A DNA stretch of 64,000 bases from the NCBI RefSeq assembly GCF_003255815.1, contig NC_037680.1, positions 20,073,825-20,137,824 on the forward strand. Reading direction: 5' to 3'. This DNA is from Theropithecus gelada. Taxonomy: Eukaryota; Chordata; Mammalia; Primates; Cercopithecidae. Below are positions 51,401 to 63,552 of the stretch, one piece after another; the stretch's first letter is position 1, and every line of letters begins with the position of its first letter. The notes below the pieces were generated by a model. The model was not told where the DNA came from, did no database searches, and saw nothing but the letters and a program-made list of their open reading frames with translations. Position numbers and translations under genes: made by a program.

Positions 51401-51447
51401 TTATTATTATTATATTATTATTATTTGAGACGGAGTCTCGCTCTGTC
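51401..51447 (-). mobile_element. Extreme 5'-truncated AluY insertion (22 bp of Alu plus tail)
   Basis: 'gagacggagtctcgctctgt' is the last 20-odd bases of Alu, preceded by an ATT-rich tail. A 16-bp repeat gtataatcttttctta lies directly on both sides, at 51385-51400 and 51448-51463, so this is an insertion and not chance similarity. Confidence 0.9.
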
Positions 51448-53939
51448 GTATAATCTTTTCTTAAGCAAGATATCTACTGTATTAAGATAGTAATAAAGGA
51501 ATTAGCCTAGAGTATTTTCTAAGGTTGTTTTCTGTTTGTGCTTTGATTTATTTTTCTGTTATAGGGAGAATGACAATGAATAAAAATTTTAAAATAAGAA
51601 AATGTATGAAAAGATCTATGAGCAAACTGGGAATCTTTTTAGGTTATCTTTAATAGGGCAAGAAGGAATTTCTCTCATGCAGAACAAAGCTTGAACAATC
51701 AATTACTTCCTTCCTCAACAAATATACATTGATAAGGGAAGCATTCTGCTTCCACATTATTTGATCCCTGCTTTAAATTAACTTATAAATTAGATCGAGA
51801 AGTTATACATACAGAACACCAGTCTTATGTACGTTTGATATTTTATTCAAAGGGGTCTGTTTGGGCCCTGCCTGAGACTGACTAACAATGACTCTGTGAA
51901 CAAAAGCCCTTTAACCAGATCAGGGACATATGAAGGTTATGGCATTCAAAGGCCAAAAAAAATCAGTGACTACAGAGAGTCCAATTATTAGCTTGAGAAA
52001 ACACATGATATTAAAATGCAAGGAAGATGTTCGATAAAGAAAAACTTGGTAGAATAGATTGTTTTGTGTACTTTGGGATAGAGTTCAAGTATCCTACATT
52101 ATAGAATTCGTATTTACTACTATTTATTATTATTATTGCATAACTAATAACAAACAAGAGCATGACTATATTAAAAATCCGGTCAAAATCTCCCTTAGCT
52201 TTCACAAAATACCCATTTTCATGCATCAACAGGCAAGGAATCAACATATTTGTTCTTCTTCAGAAAAAAAAAAAATCCAGTAGATAATTATTTCTAAACT
52301 TTGTTTAGATTAATATTATGTCTATATTTTTCATGCTAAGTGAAGATATTGCATATTTACTCATATTCAGAAAATAAAGCCTTTTCATGCATTCTAAAAA
52401 CTTAATATATTATTTTTCTCAAATTATTAATATTTCTACAACATGTTATCTTTGTAAACATTGTTCTAGCAATTTCAAAATAACTTGTATGAATGGAGTA
52501 ATATATAAACAGTACACTAAATACCCACACACTCACACATCTAATTCAAATTTAGGATTAATAATGAAATGCATGGTTTACTTAAGTGAAAAACTCCTTA
52601 TGTTAACAGTATTATTTCCCATAAAAGACACCTACCACTAAGGAAATGAGGATAAATAATATATAATAAAATTTATATAAATTTTAAAAGAATAATGATG
52701 CGGATTTAAAAAGAATAAATAGGACCATTCTTCAAATGAATGTAATACTTTGGACTACACCAAATAAACATTTTTAAAGAAAGTGGTTTTGGGAGAAAAA
52801 CATTTTTCTAAAAAGAAAACTTCATTACAGGTCTGATTTTTAGATGTTACACATTCATGGGACAGAAGACTAAAGTTTTATATACTTAAAATAAAATTGC
52901 AAACTTTTATATTGGGTCCATGATTTTTTTTTACAAGAAAGGATGTGAGCAGTGGCCTTATTTTTGTTATGGTACATGAGCAGGACCTCCAAAAATGATC
53001 CGTAGATCTTGATGCTTTACAACAGAACTTGATGCATATAATAAGAAATTAATTAAAAATTATACCCCCAAATGGCCATTATAAAATCAGAGTTTCTACA
53101 TTTTTCTACCTTATACAAGTTTATCCAGCGTTATCTATCCTTAGCATGAACATTATTTTTCTGAGTTGTAATGAAAGTGTCTACATGAGTACAGAGTATG
53201 GTAAAGTACCTTAAATGATTAAATTTGCATCATGCATGCAGACATGCTTAAGGTCAGCAATGCCTTACCTCAACCTGGAGTCAACAGCTGGACAACTTTC
53301 CTGTCTCCTATTCTTGTAGTTCAATTAACACAAATTCTCTTTGTGCATTTCAATATGGCTTGAGGCTATAAATAGCTCATATGTATCCGACATGAGTAAA
53401 TGACATTGATTTAATTAATAGTGTAGCAGTAAAATTTGCTTGCTGAATAAGCTGTCTCTTGGGGTTTCAAGGGTCTCTGGTCACAAACTAAAGATACTAT
53501 CTGTCCCTAATGGCCAGTTGAGGGTGATGTTTCTCATCCTCATTTTCATTCCAGATTTCTCCTTAGTTGTTAGGTCAAGGAGGGTGAATACGCAAGCCAT
53601 TCTCACTCAGTACAAAATACCTTGATGTTGTATTCAAAGAGATATGTTGAGTGCATATAAGGGCCTTATTTTCCAGAATAAACAGAATATATTAAAACAT
53701 AGTGGTTTCCTTTCATTATCCAAATGCAGACTGTCAGTTTCAATGGGTCTGGGGATACAGATCATCACTCTATGATAGTCAGATATTTTATCTTTGATAC
53801 GATGAAGACATGGACAAGTAAAGATAGGGCCATAGTATGCATCATAGTTACCAATAATCTACAGTGACAATTAAAATGAAAGATTCAGAATGGTTAAGGA
53901 CTGAGATTTTCATCATACTTTCAAGCTTATAAGTTTGTT

Positions 53940-54270
53940 TGTTTTTGTTCCATGATTTCTGGTAGAAGATACAAGACTTGTGGAACCGATATAAAAGATT
54001 TTATTACTCATGGCACAACAAGCAGCATGGTCATCAGCAGATTGGTGTCAGTTCCTTTTACTCCAAAGTCCGCAGGGGCAACTGGGAGGGGTCCAGATGG
54101 ATGCTTTCATACACTGTGGGTGGCATTACAAGAGAGGAATTCTGAGTTTAGAAAATCGAAGCCTATTATAATGGGCAGTAAGAAGGCCTGCTGTTTTCAC
54201 TGGCAGGTGACTCTGTCTCTTTCTCTCAATACTCTTTGCTATACAAACATTCTTGAAAAGATACTTCTGA
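53940..54270 (-). mobile_element. ERVL-type LTR, antisense
   Basis: 'catgatttctggtagaagat' then 'aaaagattttattactcatg' is the reverse complement of the block at 24955-25050. The remainder extends further into the LTR. The open frame across it is not a real gene. Family name uncertain. Confidence 0.5.
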
Positions 54271-54388
54271 AGAAAAGACAGTAAGTGTCTTACTTTAAGA
54301 GATGCAGAAATGTGAGAGATCCACGGAGAAATGTCTCACAATAAAAGGTCCTGAAAAGTCATAACCTGGTGGTCACTAATACATGCAG

Positions 54389-54626
54389 ATAGATAGAGCA
54401 AACAAATTGGTGAGTGGATATGAACGCAAATAATAATTTCTGGATTCCAAGCTATTACTGTTATGGGAATTCTGCACTAATTTACACAACCACACCTAAA
54501 GCAATGAAAGCACATAGATAGAGCAAACAAATTGGTGAGTAGATACGAATACAAATAATAATTTCTGGATTCCAAGCTATTGTTCTTATGGGAATTCTGC
54601 ATTGATTTACACAACCACACCTAAAG
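54389..54626 (+). repeat. Tandem duplication, period 125 bp
   Basis: 54389-54501 repeats at 54514-54626 with about nine mismatches in 113 bp. The 12 bp between the copies match neither. Confidence 0.93.
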
Positions 54627-54647
54627 TATATTGTGTAGCTAACTATG

Positions 54648-55025
54648 TGTGATGGTCAATTGTATGGGTTAATTTGGCTAGCCCATGGTACATTGGTCAT
54701 TCAGTCTGGATGTTGCTGTAAAGGTATGTCTTAGATGATATGAACATCAGTAGAATTTGAGTAATAAGCAGGTTACCGTCTATAATGTGGGTTGGCCTCA
54801 TCCAATCAGTTGAAGGCCTAAAGAATAGATTGGGATTCCCTGAGAAAGATGAAATTCTTCCTTCAGGCTCTCTTTGAACTCAAGCAGCAACATCAACTCT
54901 TTTGGGGTCTCCAGCCTGCTGATGTACTCTGCAAATTTTGGACTTTCCAGTTCCCATAACTGTGTGACCTAATTCCATATACATTCTGTTTTTTTCTGTT
55001 TCTCTAGAGAATCGTGACTAGTACA
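54648..55025 (+). mobile_element. ERVL-class LTR (MLT2-like), older
   Basis: It starts 'tgtgatggtcaattgtatgg' and contains 'gtgggttggcctcatccaat' and 'cagttgaaggcctaaagaat', ending 'cgtgactagtaca'. Same family type as 33099 but more diverged. The 125-bp tandem duplication lies just before it. Confidence 0.72.
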
Positions 55026-55667
55026 CTATGACCATGCCTGTGATCTGAAAATGATTTTGCTGAATGGGCCGGGAAGAAGAAGGCCACTCTTCACATCCAT
55101 CCTTTTCTGATAAAATACTGCAAAGTGTATATTTCAGAGGACAAAATAGCTTTCAATTTAAGAAGCCCTAGAGATATGCAAGGGGCATATAGATCATTGT
55201 ATAATATTCCACTAAAATTTTTTGGATAATATTAGAGTGTTCATTGTGAATGGGGAGAAAGTAATTTCCATTAACACCATTTTACTACCTAACTCTGCCT
55301 ATCAAGAGAAAACAAAGCTAAAATTGCTTCCATTTTTTGAACACAATATATCACACCTATTCTTTAGTATTCCTTTTAGAACCGTGAAGTTGGTCATAAT
55401 TTATAAAAATAAAACACTTTTGGCACCTATTTCATCAATAGTAAATTATTCAATCTCTTTCATATTATATGAAAAGTCTACACTATTAGTAGTCACTTGG
55501 GCAATTTAATGTCATAGAAGTTGACTTTTTACTAGCTATATTTTCTAATAGGTTTCATGTTTTTGCACTTGGTCACTTAAACATTCAAAAAGTTGCATCA
55601 ACTGATAACGTTTACTGAACTTTAAAAAAGACAAGGTATCAAATACATGCTTAGAAATCATGTTTAG

Positions 55668-55971
55668 CCGGGCGCGGTGGCTCAAGCCTGTAATCCCAGC
55701 ACTTTGGGAGGCCGAGACGGGCGGATCACAAGGTCAGGAGATCGAGACCATCCTGGCTAACACGGTGAAACCCCGTCTCTACTAAAAAAAATACAAAAAT
55801 CTAGCCGGGCGAGGTGGCGGGCGCCTGTAGTCCCAGCTACTCGGGAGGCTGAGGCAGGAGAATAGCGTAAACCCGGGAGGCGGAGCTTGCAGTGAGCTGA
55901 GATCCGGCCTCTGCACTCCAGCTCGGGCAACAGAGTGAGACTCCGTCTCAAAAAAAAAAAAAAAAAAAAAA
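55668..55971 (+). mobile_element. AluY, cercopithecid type
   Basis: It contains 'ggctcaagcctgtaat', 'gccgagacgggcgg', 'gcgtaaacccggg' and 'gatccggcctctgcactcc', monkey-type bases. The target-site duplication agaaatcatgtttag is at 55653-55667 and 55972-55986. It is the best preserved Alu in the window. Confidence 0.95.
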
Positions 55972-56809
55972 AGAAATCATGTTTAGTGAAAAATACTGAT
56001 CACTAAATTCCAAGTTGAGCTTACAAGTTAGAGAATGTAAATCTTTATTGTATTTACAATTACCATGGGAAAGAACAAATGTGTTATCTCATGCGACTAT
56101 ACTCTTGGAGATAACCAGCCTATATCAACCAAAACTGTATTTGTTTCAGATCCACATAAATAGAGAAAAAGTCTAGACAAATGCATGTGTGGATTCTAGG
56201 TAAATGTGGTAAAGGAGGCCAAGTTCTTAATAATAATTTATCTAACAACATTTTTCCATAAGTATCTAAGAAAACACAAGCAGTCATGACCCTCCTGGGT
56301 ACACAGGTACTCTTACAAAACTGAAACAGTAAATTGGGGCAAAGTCATAATAAAATTAGGCAGGAACCTTGTTGTGAATTCAGTATTCTAGGAATAAAAG
56401 AAGCTACAGAACCATAAAGTTTAACTTGTACATCTACAAATAATGAAACAAAGACCCAGAAAAGTAAGTTGACTCACAAAGACCCATGATTAGTTAGTAG
56501 TCACTATAGCAAGTCTTGAAATTTAACTCATGTTTTAATGTGCCTACCATACTTTGTATTCAAATTTGACCTCTAGAATTGTAAAGAAAAAATGATAAAC
56601 AGAGGAAGGAGTTAAAAAGTTTAACCCAGGCGAAGTTTCCTTGGAAGAAGGAAAAGCAGGGCATGGGAGAAGGGAGGGGAATGAAGCTAGAATAAGGTCA
56701 CTACAGTAAAGGATGCTTTTGGGTACAAACTTTCCAATTACAAAGACCATACATAATGAAAGTTTGCATATTTTTTCAGATTTCTCCACTTTGATAACTT
56801 TTGGCAAAT

Positions 56810-56970
56810 TGCTTACCCTTTGATGCACGGAATAAACTTGAACTTCAGCTTTCACAAATGAAAATACGAATAATAATCAGCTCTCTCCATATTAGGATTA
56901 AAGGAGAGAATAATAAGCAGAACAATGCCTGGCACATAATTAAATTCTCAATAAATGATACCTGTTATTT
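56810..56970 (+). mobile_element. MIR SINE
   Basis: 'ggcaaattgcttaccctttg', 'aataataatcagctctctcc', 'gcagaacaatgcctggcaca' and 'aattctcaataaatgatacc' follow the MIR order. Confidence 0.75.
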
Positions 56971-57247
56971 CTTACTAAAATACATTTGATGACTAACAAC
57001 GTAGAGACTTAACAAATGTCCATATGAAGGGAAGTGAAATATTAAAAGAAAACATGAGGAAAGCAAGAGGAAAAAACTATCATAAGCTACATGAGAAGGA
57101 CAAGACATAGCTAAACTCTTTATGAAAAAATGGCTGGTATTTGAATAAAGTCTTTGGTTAACAAAATTGTATCAACATTAATTTTCTAGTTTTGATAATT
57201 GTAGTGTAGTTTTGTAAGATGTTAGAAAAGGCTGCGTCAAGGTGCAA

Positions 57248-57587
57248 TGTAAATGTTTGTGTCTTCCTAAAATTCACATGTTGAAATCCTCATTCTAATG
57301 TGAAAATATTTGGGGCTAATTAATGAGGGTGGAGTCCTCATAAATGAAGTTAGTGCCCTTATAAGAAGACACCAGAGAGTTCTCTAATCCTTCTTCCTTC
57401 ATGTGAGGATACAGTGGGAAGTCATCATCAGTCTGCAACCTGGAAGAGGTCCCTCACCAGAACCTGACCATGCTGGCACCCTGATCTCAGACTTCTAAGC
57501 TCCAGAATTGAGAGAAACAAATTTCTGTTGTGTATAAGTCACCCAGTCTATGGTACTTTGTTATGGCAGCCTGAATTAATTAAGACA
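57248..57587 (+). mobile_element. MLT1-type LTR (ERVL-MaLR)
   Basis: 'gtgtcttcctaaaattcaca', 'gttagtgcccttataagaag', 'cctgaccatgctggcaccct' and 'cacccagtctatggtacttt' are MLT1 blocks in order, ending 'taagaca'. Confidence 0.88.
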
Positions 57588-58279
57588 GAGAAATATACAG
57601 AAATTCTCTGTACTATTTTGCAAATTCTTGACTAAAGTTACTTCAAAATTTATTTTTAAAAATATAATAAATTGCTTTGTAAATGCATTGCTTTTATATA
57701 ATAAAAGATGCCAAAGCTAGATGTAGCATTACCCATAAAAAATAGTTTAAATATTGATATTAATAATATATTTTATAACAATTTTGGTACAATAAGATAA
57801 ACACTTATGATTCCACAGTAAAAGTGTAAGAGATATTAGTGAAGAATAACTTTTCCATGTAAGCGTATAGTATAAAATTATTCAAGGTAGATACGTATCT
57901 CTTAAAGAAAAATAATTTAAAGCTATGCAAAAAAAAAAAAGAGATGTTGATTCAGAAAGACTGGGAAAGTGTGTTAAGACGGGTGTATTATGTGTAGCAA
58001 CTAAAAATTGTAATCTAAAGTTTTTTTATTAAAATATTACAGAAGTTTAAATAAATCAATAAAAATATGTAAGGTTTTACAAGATTCCTGAAAAATCATC
58101 AGGGATGATTATTATAAGAGGAATTTCACTAAAAAACAAAATGAGTTTTCGGATGATCAAAAATTAACAAGTTGATCTTGTTTCTTACATTAGAACAAAA
58201 AAAAAAAACAACATTTTTTAATGACTCTTACATCTTTTTAATTCATTTAATTACTGTTTTAAAAGTGATGACAACTAAA

Positions 58280-58710
58280 TTAAAGTACCCATTCATCCAT
58301 TTAATGAATGTTTGCTGTAGAGCTAATATGAGCCATGAACTCTTCTAGGCCCTAAGGATCTACCACTGAGCAAAGCAAACAAAATCTCTGACCTATTGAA
58401 GCTTACATTCTGGCAGCAAGGCAACAACCAAGTGAAACATACCCAGAATAATGACAAAAGAGGAAAAGCAAGGAAAGGGAACAGAGTTGGGTCGGGTGTG
58501 GTGGTGGTAAGCCATTTTATTGGGCTGGCCAGAAGGGCTGACTGAGGAGGTGGTCTGCAGGCAAAGACATCTAGGACTTACAGAAGAGATGCATGGGGGA
58601 ATCTGATAGAAGAACATTCCAGACACAGAAATATGTGCAAAAGCCCTGAGGTGGGACCATAGCTAGGGTGTTCAGGGGACGACAAAGACGATATTGGAGA
58701 AGAGATACCG
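58280..58710 (+). mobile_element. L2 LINE 3' region
   Basis: 'ttgaagcttacattctggca' and 'gaggaggtggtctgcaggca' are followed by 'agaacattccagacacagaa' and 'gcaaaagccctgaggtggga', the L2 3' blocks in order. Confidence 0.75.
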
Positions 58711-58749
58711 GGCTATTACAAGTTAAATAGCAGAAAAACAACTTAAATA

Positions 58750-59330
58750 GCATTTTCCCCCTATGAACTTAAAAGTCATTGTGTGGAATGCTTATGAGGT
58801 GACTAAACCCAAAATTCTCATGAACAGTAGTGATAAGATGGTTCCTTACTGTGACTTGTACTTATTTTCAAGGGTTTATTTATGGGCATTGGGAGAGGCA
58901 GTCCCCTGTGGGCCTTCAGTGTCCCTGCATATTCTTGCTGAGTTTGCCAGATTGTAAGGCTTATTTCTTTTTTGACGCTGAACAATTTATCTTGCTACTC
59001 ATATAGGCAGCGAAGTAAGTCAAGGGGACCACAGGGAGACTGCTGTGTAACTGCTTGCTCCACAGGGGTGGAGAACTAGAGATCTTGCTTGTTCGCACAG
59101 TGATGGCTGCTTTCTCAGAAAGTGCTGATCTCTAGGCCCTGGGATCCACAGCTGTGGCACAACTCCCTGCTTGCTCAGCATTCATCCTGGCCCATCAGGT
59201 CGCTCCCTGAGACTTGCAGGCAAGTGAACCAGTGCAACTATCTTGATACTCCTGTGGTGAGCAATAAACTGTCCTAAGTCTCAATGTCTCATTTTCTACT
59301 TTTGGCACCTATACAGTGGTGGCAGTTTTA
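58750..59330 (+). other. Possible LTR fragment, family not recognised
   Basis: G/C content rises here relative to the flanks, and 'gagcaataaactgtcctaag' near 59258 looks like a retroviral poly(A) signal context. No LTR family is identified, so this is a guess from composition and the signal only. Confidence 0.3.
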
Positions 59331-59348
59331 TTCCCCACCATCCTTTAT

Positions 59349-59540
59349 GATAGGGTTTCTCAGCTGTGGCATTATTGACATTTGGGAACTGAAGACCCTT
59401 TGTTATGGAGAACTGTCCTATGTATTGCACAATGTTTAGCAGCAAGTGCGTCTACTAGATTCCAGTAGCAACTCCCTCTCTAGTTGAACCCAACGTAATT
59501 CCAGATAATATCAAATGTCCCACGGAAGACAAAATTATCT
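59349..59540 (-). mobile_element. MER5-type hAT-Charlie element
   Basis: The reverse complement ends 'gctgagaaaccc', with 'ttgctactggaatctagtag' and 'ctgctaaacattgtgcaata' before it, MER5 order. Moderately diverged. Confidence 0.82.
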
Positions 59541-60780
59541 GTGTTCTATGAGGTTGGAGTTCTACCTTAAAAGTGAGTGATATTTCTCAGACTCTTTGGT
59601 TCATTTTGATGCCTCTAAATGAATTTTCTTATCTTGAAATGAAAAGTTACTTGCAAATTTTTTTTGGCAAAATTGCTAAGAATATTCAATTGTGTTTCTG
59701 TGGCTAGTATATATGCAGTCTCAGAATGGGTTTGGTTTCGTTGATATTCCACATATATAAAACACTTTGAAAAGAAAAATGTTAAACATGTTATGAATAG
59801 TTACAGTGACAAACATTTTGAAAATATTTGTCTCCGAATGACACATTTATATATATCTATATCTATATCTTTTTTATCTTGAAAAAGGGTACTTTTTGCT
59901 TTTTACCTGAAATAATAGCAAGTTAAACCTTGCAATTTGAAATTCCTCTATTTAAGACAAATTACAAATAACTTAATAGCTGAAATATCAAGGTAATTTG
60001 TTTTGATGGAAAACATGCACATTCTTCTATGATTAACGATAAAGATTTATGAAAGCTCATTTTCATAACAAAGATAAAACTGCCAATGCTGGGGATAGGA
60101 ATACATTGCTATCCGGTGCAGGCATATTTGTATAAACCAAAGAAAGGAACAGATGTGTATTAAAATATTTTACATGATTATCAACCATCACCACACATTA
60201 AATGTCCTAATATCATAACAATATATTTCTTCAAGTTATCTGAATATTGCATACTACACTACAGTAGATGCGTATTTTGATGAGAACTCTGATTCTTTCC
60301 AATTGCATAGGAATAATAAACAGAAAATAAAAGTTAATGAATAAAGAGAAAAGGGAGTTGATAGGTGTTTAAGGAAGATCTGAGGTCATCATCATTCATT
60401 TTTTTGAGGGAGGCAAAAAGTATGAGGATACACAATATTGTTTTTCTTAGTCTATGACTGAGTCTAGAATAAACCTGGTCTGAGTTATAAGAGAATGTTT
60501 CTTAATTCCTGTAAGCTCTAGGTCCCTAACTTGAACGAAAACCACAAACCTCCTACGTTTAAGGGTTAACTTGATGATTCAGAGTATGATATGAAATGTC
60601 TGGTGCATACTAGGAGCTTCATAAATGCTCCTGTTATATAGCAACAGATATTTTGTCAACACAATATGATTTACATTAGTTTAAAATACAATTTTAAGTG
60701 CTGAGACCATCAGACCATGGAATGCGTAAAAATAATCATGATTTTCCTGGAGGAGCTATATATAACGGCACATATACATA

Positions 60781-60782
<2 letters not shown>

Positions 60783-60826
<44 letters not shown>

Positions 60827-60848
60827 GTAGAGAGAGAGAGAGAGAGAG
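60783..60848. repeat. CA and GA compound microsatellite
   Basis: A CA run, TATATG, then a GA run. Confidence 0.93.
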
Positions 60849-61559
60849 GAAATAAAAAAGCATAAAAACTTATATCAGAATTGAAGAGTAGTTACCTCAG
60901 ATGGATATTCTATTAATTATCTACCTAATCTTTAAACTTTTTAATTCAATAGTTTACCTTTAAAATGAAACAAGAAGGCTAATTATGAGATAAAATTTGG
61001 TATTTCTCTTTTGCTTCATCTGAATTTTATAATCCTCTGGGTAGTCTCAAATCAAAATGCTATATAGGGGACTTGCCAAAATAATTAAGTATGTATACAT
61101 TACAAAAAAATTTGTTCTGAAGCTATTTTTTAATAGCTGGTTAAGTAATGACTGTGAGTAGATAGAAGTTTGTGGAGCCAGAAGAGACAACTTGTAGCAC
61201 ACTAGCCCCAAACAGGACACAATTTTATTCAGGAAAAAAACCACACACACAATTAATGTAAGTATAAAAGGAAGAGATTCAAGTGTATGAAGATTTTGAG
61301 GAAAGGGCTTGGCAGACAAAAGACAAACTAAAATAAAACAACACCCATTTAGGACGTAAGATGAAAATGTAGTAGTTTTTGTTTGTTTGTTTGTTTCTGT
61401 TTTTTTTTTTTTTTTTTTTTAGCAATCATCCATGTTTGAAGTAACCAACTTACAACTTATATTAATGTGATAAAAAACTAGTTGCATCAAAAAAAAAAAA
61501 ACCTTGTATTTACATGGTTACCTATAATCGCATTTATTTACTTTGTAATTGTTGTTTTA

Positions 61560-62110
61560 TTTGTAATTCTCACTCAAGCTATGAATGCATATCATGTTGT
61601 ACAAATTTTAAAAGATTCAAATGTGAGTGTAATAACTCATATGGCCCTCCCAAGAAGTAATCACTATAAACAGTTTATTGATCCTTCCACAAACTTTTGG
61701 ATATACTTGCAAAAATAGGATCATCCTGCAAAAATATCCTTTAGCTCATTTTGTCTATTTATGGGTTTTGTTGATGTAAGTATATACAGCTCTACCTCAT
61801 GTGTTTTAATGGCTACTTAATATTATTGCTAGCATAAATGCATCATGCCTTATTTGATAGACTTTATATTGTTTCCAATTTATGATTACAGATAATGTTT
61901 CTTTTTGAACATGTGTTTACTTCTATAGAATAGGTAACTAATTGTGGAATTGGTTTGAATCTTATGTACCGTTTCAATTGATAGCTATTACTAAATAATG
62001 CTTCAAAACCAATATAACAACTTACATTCTTCCTAGTCTGGGAAATATTTTCTTATGTTCTAATATCACATATTATCAATATTTTATTCTTTAATCTGAT
62101 GAATTTGGTG
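61560..62110 (-). mobile_element. Old L1 fragment (L1M type), antisense
   Basis: 'cccaagaagtaatcactata', 'tatttgatagactttatatt', 'gtttccaatttatgattaca' follow the antisense L1 order also seen at 14330-14940. Confidence 0.55.
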
Positions 62111-62269
62111 AAAACTATTCCATTGATTTACATTTTTGTAATTAGTATGATGTTGAGTTCCTCTCCATATGCCTATTCAGAACATTTTCACCTAGTTTAT
62201 CTTCCATGTTTTCACTTGCTCATAATACATTTTTTCATAGAAATGTGTTTTCTAAAATTTTAATGCAGG

Positions 62270-62425
62270 TGTATATACATATATATACACACACACACAC
62301 GTGTATATATATATGTATATATGTGTATGTGTATATATATGTATATACACACATATGCCTACATATATACACACACATATATATGTGCATATATACATAC
62401 ATATGCAGGCATATGTGTGTGTGTG
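62270..62425. repeat. TA/CA/TG compound microsatellite
   Basis: Alternating purine-pyrimidine sequence for about 150 bases, with many TATG and CATA steps. It creates several tandem short frames on both strands that are not genes. Confidence 0.92.
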
Positions 62426-62472
62426 TTTCACTAGGTTGTGCTTTGCATTGCTTAGAAAATGTTCTGCTCCCA

Positions 62473-62580
62473 ACAAGGCACAAGTATACATATGTAACAA
62501 ACCTGCACGTTATGCACATGTACCCTACAACTTACAGTATAATAATAATAAATAAATTTAAAAAAAAAAAAAAAAAAAAA
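62473..62580 (+). mobile_element. L1PA 3' end, extreme 5' truncation
   Basis: 'tatacatatgtaacaaacct' then 'atgcacatgtaccctacaac' and 'agtataataataataaat' plus a poly(A) run are the final ~90 bases of L1PA. The target-site duplication agaaaatgttctgc is at 62454-62467 and 62580-62593, and a following tcccaa block also matches. Confidence 0.93.
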
Positions 62581-62659
62581 GAAAATGTTCTGCATCCCAA
62601 TACCATTCAAAATATATATATTTCCACATACACACACAGGCATGCATATCCCCTACATG

Positions 62660-63100
62660 GGTGCCCCAACAAAAGATGCATCACAGTGAGGGGCCAGACA
62701 GCAACAGGGGATGGGGCTGCTTGAGAGACAGTGCTGAGGAAAACCTCCCAGGGAGGTAACGTTTGGAGTGAACCTTGAAGGGAATGATTGAATCCAGGGA
62801 GAGGCATGTACAGGACAGTAAACAGAGTGTGGTAAAGGTCCTGAGGTGGCCAGGGTTGGCATGCTGGGGTAACTGTGAGAAGAGTGTGCATGAACAATGA
62901 TGGAAGGGAAGGAGGGAAGGGGGCTAGGCAGAGAGGACAATGGAGGGGAGGAACAGTAGAAAGTGAGAACAGAGAAGCTGTCAGATGCCAGATCATGCTC
63001 AGCCTTCTAGGACACGGTGAGCGCTAAGAATTTATTTTGAGTGACAGGAAATCATTGGAAAGTTGTAAGTAGATTAACCAGACTAGATTTAAAATTAAAA
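62660..63100 (+). mobile_element. L2 LINE 3' region
   Basis: 'gtttggagtgaaccttgaag', 'gtaaaggtcctgaggtggcc', 'gccagatcatgctcagcctt' and 'gacaggaaatcattggaaag' are L2 blocks in order, followed by an A run near 63098. Confidence 0.75.
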
Positions 63101-63217
63101 AAAAAAAAAACACTCCCACTGTTGTGTTGAGAATAAACTATAGGGGAGTATATTAGTTGTACATTGATGTGTAACAGATTGCCCCCAAATTTATTGCTTA
63201 AAGCGATAGTAAACACT

Positions 63218-63552
63218 TGCTATGGACTGAATGTTTCTGTCCCTCACCAAAAAAAAAAACCTCGTATGGTGAAACCCTAATTAGATCCCAATGGTCTGGT
63301 ACTAGAAGGTGAGGCCTTTGGGAGGTAATTAGGGGTAGATGAGGTCATGAGAGTAATTGCCATGATGGAATTGTGTCCTTATAAGAGGAAGAGGCCAGAG
63401 CTCTTTCTTTCCACCCCATGAGAACACTGTGAGAAGGAGGCTGCCTGCAAATCAGAAAGACAGCTCTCACCAGACACTGAATCTGCTGGCACCTTGTTGA
63501 TGAACCTCCTACCTCTAGAATTGTGAACAATAAATATTTTCATTTAACCCAA
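63218..63552 (+). mobile_element. MLT1-type LTR (ERVL-MaLR), 3' truncated
   Basis: It starts 'tgctatggactgaatgtttc' with 'gaaggtgaggcctttgggag', 'gtgtccttataagagga' and 'ctcaccagacactgaatctg', ending near 'aacaataaatattttcattt'. The last part of the LTR is missing. Confidence 0.9.

Noticed and set aside
53952..54284. 110-codon open frame on the + strand
   Set aside because: It overlaps an antisense LTR whose tail recurs at 24955-25050 in the other orientation; chance frame.
61393..61421. T run preceded by GTTT repeats, suggesting an antisense Alu tail
   Set aside because: No Alu or L1PA body follows it; left as low-complexity sequence.
62206..62724. A 172-codon open frame on the + strand, the longest in the window
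   Set aside because: It is built of a TA/CA/TG microsatellite, an L1 stub with a poly(A) run and the start of an L2. Low-complexity alternation keeps several frames open; no protein family resemblance.
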